DNA of 64,000 bases from Blattamonas nauphoetae. Its lineage: Eukaryota; Preaxostyla; Oxymonadida. Within the stretch, counting starts at the first letter, position 1. Every line of letters begins with the position of its first letter. The position numbers and the translations under genes were made by a program. Positions 53,175 through 64,000 of the stretch are shown here, one piece after another. Where the stretch lies: the NCBI GenBank assembly GCA_033064195.1, contig JARBJD010000057.1, forward strand, positions 1-64,000, in the 5' to 3' direction. The notes beneath the pieces are model-generated. The model was not told the origin of the DNA. It searched no databases and saw only the letters and a program-made list of their open reading frames with translations.

Positions 53175-54812
53175 ATGGAATCTCTCCGTGAGTCGAAAAC
53201 ACCAGCGAGGATATCGGTGATCACTCCTCAAAAAACGGTGACATCATCGCGCTTAGCTGGAGTTCACACACTTCCTTCTAACATGGGCCCAATCACGCCT
53301 CGAACAGATCTTCTTCATCCAATCAGGCTCTCCACCCTCTCCTCTGTGCCTGATATGATTCTCCAAAACTATCTGGAGTCACTTGGATCAGCTCGTCGAG
53401 AATCAAAACAAAGTGAAGAAGTTGAAGGAACAGAAAACACATCACTCCAAACACCGATGACAAGCCATCGCAAGCAGAAGCCTGAGTTTGATGAATCGAT
53501 TCTTGCGGAGATCCAAGCGTTGGAACGAGAGAAACTGAAGCTTGAAACGCAAATTCTGTATGTTGAGGTTGAAATGCTTCAAGATCAACTTCGTTCATCA
53601 AAACACCGACACCACCGAAAATCACGAAAATCAAAGCGTCAGAAATCAATCTCGTCCGACAGTTCAGATGATTCGAAGCAAGCAGGTGAGGAGACATTGA
53701 CCCCACTTCCTCAAAAAACGAAGCGGAAGTCATCAACCAAAATGGAGACACCGGAACAGGAGAAGAAACCCTCATCACCAGCTCCTGCGACATATAAACA
53801 GGCTGACACGATCCCTCAGACTCTTCCACCTCAATTGTCAGCGTTTTCGATGATTCAACCAAACACACTTTCTTCATTCTCACCACGAACTGACAGAGAT
53901 GATGAACGAAAATCACAAAGTGAACAAGAAAAGCGAGATGTCGCAGTTAACAAAGAGCCAATTGCAACAAATCAAGAATTCGATGACTTTGGGTCGAAGA
54001 AAACAGGATCCAACTTTGCCTCTTTTGAGCGGAAAACACCCTCATTCACCAACCCATTCTCGCTCACCATCACAAATCCGTTCTCCACGAATTCAATGAC
54101 AGGCACAACCATCGACAATCAGAAAGAAGCATCGTTTACTCGACAATCGACCGAGAAACCAAATGAATTCTCGCCTCACAATCCTTTCAGTCCAAAGCCA
54201 GTGAAACGGACAGTGCTTTCGTTTGAAGAGTATGAGACACCCAGGCCATCGTCCGAAACGAAGAAACTTGGTCCGTTCGACACATTTGTTGGTTTCTCGT
54301 CGACGAAAGACAAGACGACATCCACATCAACGAATGTTGGATCCACAAGCACAACCTCTTTTGGGGCGGGATGGGCACCAACACTGCAGTCGACAGGGTT
54401 TGGAACGACATCTCAAGAAACGCCAGCTCAAAATGACACTTCGGACGCGGATTCGAACAATGTCCCCGCAGCAACAGCCACAAGCGCTCCGTTCTCGTTC
54501 ACCATCACCAATCCGTTCTCAACGAATTCGGGGACAGCAGCGTCGTCGACTTCGTTCAAACTCCAAAACCCGTTCGCCACGTCTTTCACTCCTGCCTCTT
54601 CTGTGACTTCAACAACGTCATTCGGCTCATCCTCGCCATGGCCTTCGACCGCGTTCTCATCTTCGAGCACAAACACGCAGGCAGCGAAAGTGACGAATCC
54701 GTTCGCAGCGTTTGGGAGTGTGGGAGATGCTTCGACGAAAGCGAGCAATCCGTTTGCCGGAGTGACAGGGCCCACATCCTTTTCGTCGTTTTCGTCAAAC
54801 TCGAAAGGATGA
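53175..54812 (+). CDS. NPF-repeat protein (putative endocytic adaptor), 545 aa
   Basis: Single exon starting 115 bp after the previous stop. Residues 1-100 are polar with many TP/SP sites (SKTPAR, ITPQKT, ITPRTD). About 110-145 is a short coiled coil (ILAEIQALEREKLKLETQIL). Next comes a basic stretch (KHRHHRKSRKSKRQK). The C-terminal half is disordered and contains seven NPF tripeptides (TNPFSL, TNPFST twice, HNPFSP, QNPFAT, TNPFAA, SNPFAG). NPF motifs bind EH domains of Eps15/EHD-type endocytic proteins, so a clathrin or recycling adaptor role is plausible. FG-containing stretches (TSFGAGW, AAFGSVG) leave a nucleoporin-like alternative, though they are not FG-repeat dense. Confidence 0.75.
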   Translation: MESLRESKTPARISVITPQKTVTSSRLAGVHTLPSNMGPITPRTDLLHPIRLSTLSSVPDMILQNYLESLGSARRESKQSEEVEGTENTSLQTPMTSHRKQKPEFDESILAEIQALEREKLKLETQILYVEVEMLQDQLRSSKHRHHRKSRKSKRQKSISSDSSDDSKQAGEETLTPLPQKTKRKSSTKMETPEQEKKPSSPAPATYKQADTIPQTLPPQLSAFSMIQPNTLSSFSPRTDRDDERKSQSEQEKRDVAVNKEPIATNQEFDDFGSKKTGSNFASFERKTPSFTNPFSLTITNPFSTNSMTGTTIDNQKEASFTRQSTEKPNEFSPHNPFSPKPVKRTVLSFEEYETPRPSSETKKLGPFDTFVGFSSTKDKTTSTSTNVGSTSTTSFGAGWAPTLQSTGFGTTSQETPAQNDTSDADSNNVPAATATSAPFSFTITNPFSTNSGTAASSTSFKLQNPFATSFTPASSVTSTTSFGSSSPWPSTAFSSSSTNTQAAKVTNPFAAFGSVGDASTKASNPFAGVTGPTSFSSFSSNSKG

Positions 54813-54987
54813 CCAGCTAAATGGCTGTTTGATCTTGATTCCACATTTCACTTTTGTCAACGAATGGCAGATGTTGAACAAAAACTGGAGCAAATTATGA
54901 TATATTCATCTTGAGTGACGAAGTAATAAATCAAAATCTCTTTAACAGGTGAATTGACCCTTAAGAGATGGTTTCCCGGAATCTTTG

Positions 54988-57900
54988 ATGACTCGAGTCA
55001 TGCTTCTCTCCTGGACAATTCTCCCAATAGTTGTGGTTTCAACATCAAGTCATGCACCTGACCCTGTGCTCTCGCTTGCAGATTTCCTCAGCTCAAACAT
55101 ACAGACACCAGTTTCAAGTAATGAATTCACACTTCACACAGCTCATCGCTCATATCACGCGTGCGATCACATGCTGACCTCCACGACACTGACACTCGTT
55201 GGAAGCAACTCAGAACTGCATCCCAGCTCGAGTATCAAGTCAACAAGTTCCACACCCGAAGACACTTCGAAATACAACAAAAATTCGAGGGTCACCCGTC
55301 CAATGTGCATGCTGAATGTTCGAAACAGTTCTGTCTCACTTCATTGCTGGATACTCCATGCCGACGAACCGAACACAATTGTTGCGCACGTGTCATCGTC
55401 CCATCTGATGGTTTGTGATTCGGAAATCGTTTCGAACATCCACCACTCGCCATTTGTGGTCTCAGGAAGCGATGGAGAACAGCCGACAACCATTCAGATC
55501 ATTGCCTGTTCGCACCATTCCAAAGTGACCAATTTGCTGCCTCTCGTTGACTTCGCGCAACGTCAAAATATTTCCGACATTGGTCACTCAAATGTCGAAA
55601 CAAATGAAGAAAAGAACACAAGACTGCATGCTGATGGATTTGGAGGCGACGAGATTTATGTTGTTGGATCCTCGCTCGATTTCAGCGATGTGCACTTTCC
55701 GATCGGTTCTGGTCCGCTTTTCTCGTTTGGAATGCAAAATGAGGAACGATCAGACTTCAAACCCGCCAATATCAGAATAAACACGATGCTCTCCTCGTCA
55801 TCACTTTTGAACGTGACCAGCCATCGGTACTCACTTTCTGAGAACGAGAACAGATTTGGGAGTCTGATGCGGCAAGAGATTATTGAGTGCTGTGTGTCGG
55901 ACTGCTCGAATCACGACAGTGGGACGACGATGCTGGATGTGAATGTTGGAGGCGACCTTCACAGCCTGAACACCTCCTTCTCCTCCTGCATCCGCCAATC
56001 GAACTCACCAGTCTCGTATTCCAACAGGAACTACGCACAAGGAAATCGCTTCCCATACGAGAGCGGATCAACAATCACATCAGCCACCTTCACTCTCTGC
56101 ACTTTCAACGAAATGACAGCTGCGTGTGGAAACAGCGCTGGCGGTGCAGCGGTGTACATCAGAACTCCAACCTCACTCAGCGTCTCACAATGCTCCTTCC
56201 ATCTCTGCAACGTCACCGCTCAGAATGACGATGGAGGCGCAATCTTCATCCGACCTACCAATCCCAACACAAACTCCCTGACAATCCAGAAGTCGTCGTT
56301 CACTGAATGCAAATCACTCGGAACTGTTGGAAATTTTGGGGGATGTATCTTTCGCACGATCTCCAACAAGTTTCAATCTCCGATTCATTCTTCGAGAAAG
56401 GAGAAGCACAAGTTGATTCTGCCGTCACAGTTTATAATCGGTCGATATCTGCATTCTCCAACTGTGCTTTTGTGGAGTGTGAAACAAAACTTCACGGAAC
56501 CCTCAGTTTTGCATACACTTCAACCGTCTCAACGCTTTCAAGTCTCTGCTTCCGATTCTGCTCGTCAAGCACCCAACCAGAAGCCAAAGACATCTACTTC
56601 GAGGTTCTCGCGATGTCTGCTGTCTCGTCGAAGGTCACCAACTGTGATTCCACTTCGGGTGCTCCGAATGTGTTATTTCTGACGCCGAATACGTCAGATA
56701 GCACACTCGTGCCGCAGATCACATCCACACCGACCGTCGAAGCATCCACTGTCACGTTCAGTGGAAATGAAGCAGCAGTGTCAGTGAGGACGAAGGAAGT
56801 GATTGGAGGAACGATGGGGATTCTGTTGGAAGGATTACTCGTGCCTCGCTTGGTTTTCGTGCGATTCAGTCCGAATGGAGAGAATTCAACGATTGGGACA
56901 GCAACAGTGTCGTCTGGAGCGAATGGGATTCTTCCGTTAGCCACTTACTCTCTCCGCTCGTTCGTGCTTCCTGGCGACATTGGCTCTCAACTGTTCTCAG
57001 CGTCAGCGACTCTGAAAGATGCGAACACAACTCGGATCACAGTGAATGGAGTGACGCTTCTGGAAGGATCGTATTCGATGCTTGTTCAGAGCACTGGGTC
57101 GCCGATCAACATCTCGCTGTCTCGCACCAACTCGGCCACTCTGACAGGGGATGCTCCTCTTTATCCGTCGAGTGCGATTGGAAGACTGGACTGGTTGACA
57201 CAATACACCATCATCAAAGTTGAGCGTGTGAAAAGTGGAACAGTGTCAGAAATTCGACGAACCAACACTCCGACCTTCACCACTCCTTCCGAGCCAGCCC
57301 GAATCGCGTCTGTTCAGTCTTATTCTCTGAATGGCGCGAAAGATGAAATCACGATTTTGTTCAGTGGATTCTCACTCCGATCCGGAACAGGCTCGATTTT
57401 TGTGAAGCCGTCGGATGGATCCGCTCTTGTTGAGGGAATCGTGACAGTGTCGGAAGCAACCAAATGCTCTGCTGTTTTCTCAGTTGGTTGGGAAGAGAAC
57501 TCGACGCATCTCGCATTTGGGAAGACGTATTTAGTTCAATCAGCATCGTCAGACTCAGTTCAGATTGCGATTGATTCTGGAATCTCATTCCCTGTTCCTT
57601 CTCCCCCTGTGATCACATCCTTCACTCTTCCATCTGAATGCTCGTCAGACTCGTTTTCGATTTGTGTGGATGGACTGAACCTTCCATCGCCAGAAACATT
57701 CGTCGTCGCCCTCTCTTCGTCCAAATCCTTCGAGATCACATTCACGGACGACACAACAGGAACAGGAACTGTGAAAGCTGGTCTTCCATCAGAAATCCAG
57801 TTCAACACAACTTATTCGATTGTAAGTGTGACGAAAGGGAACGAACACGTCCTCTTCAACCAAACCAGCCTGACGACGCCTCTTGGCCCAACGTTGGAGA

Positions 57901-60900
57901 CAGTTTTGACAGCTCTGAATGCTTCGAACAAGAACAATGTGATCTTCAGTCTGACAGGCTCTCGAATGATGACAGGTCTCCACACACTCACTTTTGTTGA
58001 GCAAGGTCTTTCCACAGCAATCACTGTTGATGTCTCGATTGACACAGAGACAACCGGCAGTGGAGAGGAAGTTGTGTTTGGAGGATCGAAGTTGAAATAT
58101 GGGACGACGTACGAAGTGACATCGCTGACATCAGACACACTCCACTTCGCATTCGCTGACTCAATCACATTCACAACACCCGATGAGCCAGCTCGAATTG
58201 TTGGGATTTGGGTCGAGTTGGATTCGAGTGGGAACACAACGTCGATCACTGTTCGAGGACGACAGATTGCGAAAGGATTGTACACAGTGACACTGAACTC
58301 GGAAAGTGGTCCTTCATTTGAGATTTCATTTCTGGATGATCTGAGAGAGGAGAGAAACTCGAGCATCAGCTCGGTTTCGATTTTTGGAGAATCGCATGTT
58401 CTGTCGTTCAACACGACGTACACTCTCTTCTCAGTCACACCGTCTGCCTCTCCTTCCGAACATCTGCTGATCGATGCCAATCCGAGCTCATTTGTGATCT
58501 CCGAACCAGCTCGGATCACGGGAATCGCGATTTCAGATTTTTCGGACGCTCCGAGAACAAAAGCGACTGTGACTGTGACAGGGCGAGCACTTCAGCCGAA
58601 CACGGACTACGAGATCCATCTGTCAGGTGTCCCGAAGTCACCATCATCGACGACCACCAATACTGAGCCAGATTCTCGAACAATCACAGTGCAAACTGCT
58701 TCTTCAAATCCGAGTGAGTCTGGGTCGAAGGAAGTCGAGTTCTATCCTCACGATTCGGCAGTCTTACTGTTTGGATACAAATACAGTGTGGATTCAGTCT
58801 CACTGGGTGGATCAGCCATTCTCTGGAATTCTGACATCTCATTCTCTACTCCAGCAGAACCAGCTCGCCTGTCTTCCGTCGAATCATGTTCACTGACGCC
58901 TTCGAAGGATGGAGTGGTTGTGATTGTGAAAGGGTTTGCTCTGAAAGAAGACACGACATCGATGATTGTGAAGTCAGAAGATGGATTGGAAGTTGAGAGT
59001 GATGGGAAGATTGAAGTGAAAAGTGTGTCCGAATGCTGGATGACATTCAAAGCGAGTTGGGAAGGGAACACGACTCATCTTGAGTTTGTGAAGAAATACA
59101 CGCTGACTGCTGGGAGAGGAGGATCGAACGACTTGATCATCACGCCAAATCTCCAAGTCACTGTTCCTTCTGGTCCAATCGTCTCATCGATTTCTGCTCC
59201 TCTCACTTGCCCGTCGTCTTCATTCTCGGTTGGGATTGTTGGGACAGACCTGCCGATTGAAACTGGGTTCAAAGTGGAACTTGTTGGTGGTTTGTCGTTT
59301 TTTGTTGATTTCGATTCATCAACAAGTGGAAATGGAACAATTGAAGCGAGTCTTCCTGAGCAGATGCAATTTGACACTTTGTATTCTGTGAAGTCGGTGA
59401 CGAAGGGTGATCGAAAGATGAAATGTGTGGATGTCTGGTTCCGCACACCACTTGGGCCGACATTGGTGAATGTGAGTGCCGTGCTGAACGGATCGAACAT
59501 CAACAATGTGATTGTGACACTTGAATCAGTTCGAATGCCTTCTGGTGTGATGATCCTCACAGTCCGAGACAAAGACTCAACTCTGATTCCACTCACTGTC
59601 TCGTTCGTTTCTTCAGAAAAAGGATCTGGCGAGGTTGTTGTTTTCGGAGGATCGACGCTGAAGTATGGAACAACATACACAGTGGTGAGTCTGACGTCAT
59701 CGTCACTCCACTGCTCGCTGGACGGAACGATCATGTTTGAAACACCAGCGACTCCTCCTCGGATCAAAACAGCGTCGTGTTCTCTTGTTGGGGAATTGTT
59801 GCGAGATGGACAAGTTGTTCTCTCAGGAGAAGGATTCCCAGCTGGCACGCCCTTCTCCATCTCACTGGATGAGACTGATGAAAATGGAGATGTGATTCCG
59901 AACACAACTCCAATCTCACTGTCCGACAAATTTGGAGGAATGATTGGTGATCCTGCTCTGAACACTCACCCTCTCTCGATCACTCTCTTCCCCCTTCCTC
60001 AATTGATGAAATATTCGTGTCGCTACAGAATCACATCTCTGTCGATTTCGGGAGTTCTGACTGCAGTTGAAGAGACAGCGACATTCAGAGTTCCAACTGA
60101 GCCAGCTCGAATAGTTGGGATTTGGGTCAAGTTGGATTCGAGTGGGAACACAACGTCGATCACCCTGCGAGGACGACAGATTGCGAAAGGATCGTACACA
60201 GTGACACTGAACTCAGAAAGTGGTCCGTCATTTGAGATTTCATTTCTGGATGAGTTGAGAGAGGAGAGAAACTCGAGCATCAGTTCAGTTTCGATTTTTG
60301 GCTCATCTGCGATTCTTTCGTTCGATACGACGTACACACTCTTCTCTGCCACACCAATTTCATCTCAGTCTGACAATCTGCTGATCGATGCGGACCCCAA
60401 TTATTTTCTCATCGCTGAACCAGCTCGTGTCATTTCGACCTTTCCTGTCCTCAGCGTCGATCTCCAAAACGTCTCAATCAACCTGGAAGGCCGAGCCTTC
60501 CTCTTCACTTCGTTCACAGCTCAACTTCAAGTCACCTCTCCAACGACTTCGTCTCCATTCACAACAACAGCCACTCGAATGTCGAACGAAGAACTGACGT
60601 TGACACTCCCAATCCTGTCTGGCACGCCGATTGTGAAGTTTGGGGACGAGATTGCAATTCTGTCGCTGACAAATGGAAGTACCGATGTGATTCTGGATTG
60701 TTCGACATTCGTGATTCCCCATCCTCCCAAAGTGACATCAGCTGAATGCCGTTTTTCCAACTCACTCCACACGACGATCGCGATCGAGCTGAATGGCACT
60801 GATCTTCCTCTCCACACTCCATTTCTGGTGACACTGGATTCTGGCGATGATTTTGAGATCACATTCGACTCCACTCTGACAGGATCGACAGCTGAGATGG

Positions 60901-63260
60901 CGATTGGATGGTCAGACTCACTCCAGTACAGCAGGACATACCAAATCTTGTCAATACAGAACGAAGAAACCAGCCAAACAATCTTTGTGGAACATCTCGT
61001 GACATTCTCGACTGGTCCAGCTCCGTCACCGATCATCGTGTTCTGCGACTCGTCGTCCTCTGATTCATCTCGTCTGTGTGGAACGAGTGAACGAGCATGC
61101 AGTTCGATGGACTCTGCTTGGAAAGTGGGAGGGATGACAGGATCGTTGGATGTGTCGATTCGGATCAAACAGAACGCAACACTCTCGAACACAGTTACTT
61201 GCCTGGCTGGTGGAGTGGTTGTTGTGGAGAAAGGGACATTTGTTGAACCGACACTGCGAATTCCGTGGTCAGCGTGGATGGGCGAGAAGGGGATGATTGT
61301 TGTTTCGTCGGATGGTCTCTTCGAGCTTCGAGACGTCGATGTTGTGATCGAGTCCACACTTCCCTCGTTCGTGTTCCTGTTTGCTTCGCACTCGACTCTG
61401 ATCATCAAAGATGGATCCTTCGTTGGTCCTTCTGATTCCACTCCATCAACCGACAACGACGAAGACGATTCTGATTCCTCTGTCTGCTTCTGGGAAACTG
61501 GAATCCTCCAACTCGAAAACTGCCAAACCAACATCCACTTTACTACGCTCTTCAATCTTCATCAAGGAGCGATCAACATGAAGAACGGCAAACTGACAAT
61601 CGATACAAGTGTTTTCTCTGACAACACACCCAACCCTGACCTCGCCTCCGCTGCTCGACGTAATATTCGATGCTCTGGAGAAGGATCAGTGGACATCAAG
61701 ACGTTGAGTGGAGGAGATGGGACTTCAACAGATCCATCGCCATGGGTGTCGGCGAGTGAGTGCAAGCTGACTGGTCTCGCTTCTATTGTTTCCCATCCTC
61801 TCTTCGTTCCTTCTCTCGAATCTGGATCGAAGAGCTCGTTCAATAAATCATCAACATCTTTCACAGTTGTCATCACAGGCAGTTCGTTGTTCCCCTGTGA
61901 TCTTTCACTGGAAGTGTTCGAAGTGCAAAAGAACAAAGCTGAAGGGAAGTCTCAACTCGTTGACCTCACCGCAGAATCCACCACCTCATTCACCGAGTCC
62001 ACGATCACATTGTCTCTGTCTCAATCTCAGTTGGACCTCGAAGCATCGCTTGAATGGCGTGGACGACTGGTCTTCGGAAATGGAGCACGAACGAACTCGT
62101 CGTTTGTGATTCAACAGAACACTGCTGATAGATTCGCACAATCAGTGAAAGACAACATGAAGTGGTGGATTCCTCTCGTCGTTGCCCTCTCTGCTGCTCT
62201 CATCGTGTTCATCTTCGTCGTTGTCTGCTGTCTGCGTCGCCAGTCGAAGAAGAAGAAAGACGACAAGCTTCTCGATCCAAAGACGTCTGAGATGGATGGT
62301 CTTCCGCCAGAGAAGATTGAGATTGTGGAAGACTGGAAATCGAACCTGCCTCACGACTCGCTTTTGGGAGCAGTTCAATCAGAAGGCAATTTCAGCAAAG
62401 CGGACACATCGAACGATCACCAACACACATGGATTTCAGCACAGGAGACAAAAGAGACAGGACAAGCGGAATCGTGTGTGGATGGAGTTGTGATGTTGGA
62501 GGGTGATGCGATGCAGCTGAAGCCAGTGAACAGACAAGACACGCTCTTCAATCGACTTCACTCGACTCCAAAGATCCCGCTCGCGAAGCTTCAGACAGCG
62601 AAGCAGATTGCTCGTGCACTGACAGAACTCCAAAAAGTGTCACCTCAGTTCACGCTCCTCTCGTGCCTCTCGTCGCATTTTGTTCTTTTCGACTCGAATG
62701 GAAATGTTGAGCTGAGACTGACCGATGGGAAGGAAGGAAAGCAGGCAGACCTGATCCAAGGAGCTCAAGATCCTCCCATCCAACCGCAGCCTCTTGCACC
62801 TGTTCCATTCCACGCACTGAATCACCATCACATCTCCCACCTCATTCAATCCGAATTGAACACACTCACGCTGACAACCCAACCCTCGCAAGAATCGAGT
62901 TCGGGGGAAGGGTTCGAGTTGCTTCGATGGAGGGCTCCTGAAGCAACTGCGAATGTGGGAGAGCCCGCAAAGGAGTTTGATCATGGGAAGGCGGCAGTGT
63001 TCAGTCTTGGTCTGATTCTGTTTGAGATTGAGAGCGAGACAGTTCCGTTGAGTGAGATGGATGCTGTGAATGCGAATCGTCATCTCGGAACAGGCCATCT
63101 TCCGAAAATGGAGCTGATCCAAAATGATGGACTTTTTGAACTGATCACATCGTGTCTGTCACTGGACCCGTCTCTCCGACCGAATCTGGACTCGATTGAA
63201 AGCAAACTGGACTCCGTTGAGTTCTCGAATCCAGCCAACAATCAAATTGCATTCTGCTGA
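54988..63260 (+). CDS. Beta-helix / Ig-like repeat / TM / pseudokinase surface receptor, about 2750 aa
   Basis: ATG 54988 opens a signal peptide (MTRVMLLSWTILPIVVVSTS). nt 55100-56700 encode beta-helix coils (SEIVSNIHHSPFVVSG, CSFHLCNVTAQNDDGGAIFI). About 13 Ig/TIG-like repeats of some 100 residues follow (56740-61010), most opening with (E)PARI and containing Y.v.SvT. A second beta-helix-like part comes next (61020-61800), then one membrane helix (62164-62235, PLVVALSAALIVFIFVVV), a basic stop-transfer and a cytosolic C-lobe-like kinase region (62540-63220). There, RWRAPEA and FSLGLILFEIES keep the APE and helix-F areas, but the glycine loop, VAIK lysine, HRD and DFG are not recognisable, so it is a pseudokinase. 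A one-base frame change lies in TTTTGGGGG near 56335-56342; since both sides are long and clean, a homopolymer error in the sequence is the likeliest cause. Confidence 0.85.
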
Positions 63261-64000
63261 CACACACATCCATTCACACATCACCAGTTTGAACAATCAA
63301 AAGCCAACTCTCTCTTAATTGCATCTCATTTAGATTTGCACCGATTTCAGCCCCGGAATCGATTAAAAGAATATTTCTTCTGATTATTCACGTCATTTGG
63401 GATCAGCCGCAGTTGTGATCGTCTTCATTTTTGTCATGTCACAAAGAACACAACGATTACTCTGACTGACACATCCACGTCACCCACACTCACTCACACC
63501 ATCAATGCCATATCATCACACAATCTATACTCTCTCATCCCACTCACGTCATGTCTTCCTTACTCATCGGTCTTCATCTGTTCACTGAATGACGAAGATT
63601 CAGATGGAATTGGAAAGATGCTTTTCTTATCACATTATTTGTTCGTTTTGCCGGTTTATGTCAGATGTCTTGATTTCCACATCACCCACTTTGCACATCG
63701 TTGAAGGTTGATCACGTCTCACATCACTCTTCTTTCGTCACTGGCTGAATGCGGCTACACCGCTCAGTTCTTCGCATGTCACGACTTGACACCTCACATT
63801 TCACCGCTTGCATCAATCTAGATTTGAATTGAGTTAAGATGTGGTTGAATTCCTCCTGTCTCAACCATCATGTCCTGAACTAAGTTGTTCATGGTTTGAT
63901 CAGTTTTGAACATCAAAGTGATTTTGACATAATGGTGAAATTAACTGTCCCACATTCTCCAAAATTAACCACTAAATATCGAACCAGGAATGTTCCTCGA
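63261..64000. other. Downstream intergenic region, no supported gene
   Basis: AT-rich with CA/TC-rich short repeats (CACATC, TCACAT) and no frame of note on either strand. The next gene must begin outside the window. Confidence 0.45.

Noticed and set aside
1-64000. CRISPR arrays, operons with ribosome binding sites, riboswitches
   Set aside because: No regularly spaced identical repeats with unique spacers; the genes contain GT-AG introns and are eukaryotic in style.
1-64000. Alternative genetic code (TAA/TAG read as Gln) as known in some oxymonads
   Set aside because: The large genes end at TAA, TAG or TGA and have no in-frame TAA/TAG across thousands of codons, so the standard code fits.

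Overview
The window looks like a contig from a flagellate of the oxymonad/preaxostylan type (Blattamonas-like). The case rests on protein families rather than on any marker gene: (i) membrane proteins with an N-terminal beta-helix, Ig-like repeats, one transmembrane helix and a degenerate C-terminal kinase lobe; (ii) an expanded helical-repeat family with an N-terminal PFLNW motif and a C-terminal EEGLSDE / EQEGF motif; (iii) coiled-coil proteins ending in a SPRY-like domain; (iv) very short spliceosomal introns (32-127 nt). TAA, TAG and TGA all act as stops, so the genetic code appears standard.

Layout. 1-4150: remnants of a virus-like element with an S74-type fibre protein, split by a mariner transposon. 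4160-8650: gene-free, AT-rich degenerate repeats. 8653-9288: a 24-bp minisatellite abutting a decayed beta-helix gene (9300-11406, minus). 12893-20006: two intact plus-strand genes, an 1856-aa protein with possible serial ubiquitin-like folds and a 422-aa secreted beta-helix protein. 20376-25104: a 4.7-kb inverted-repeat structure enclosing P-type ATPase debris, with a 419-bp MITE nested in one arm. 25097-26746: a helical-repeat gene cut by a 670-bp element with 8-bp target duplications. 28052-38222 (minus): one giant gene, 14 exons and about 3212 codons in my model, with three tandem CBM20-like modules, a fourth divergent one, and about 2000 residues of coiled coil. 38395-42420 (minus): a second helical-repeat gene cut by a 3.0-kb hAT-like element that carries a fragment of the same family. 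43852-45199: a foldback element with about 540-bp inverted repeats. 45809-48012 (minus): a coiled-coil/SPRY gene with a 396-bp TA-flanked MITE in an exon. 48080-63260: a compact plus-strand cluster (DHHC palmitoyltransferase, polytopic protein with a duplicated C-terminal domain, NPF-motif adaptor, very large beta-helix/Ig/pseudokinase receptor).

Together the plus-strand cluster suggests membrane and endocytic biology, while the left two thirds is a transposon- and pseudogene-rich zone. In three host genes a DNA transposon sits inside the reading frame, and removing the element plus one target-site copy leaves the frame open, so these insertions look recent. The strongest candidate for an undescribed system is the giant CBM20/coiled-coil gene, whose intron-bearing modules were duplicated in tandem.
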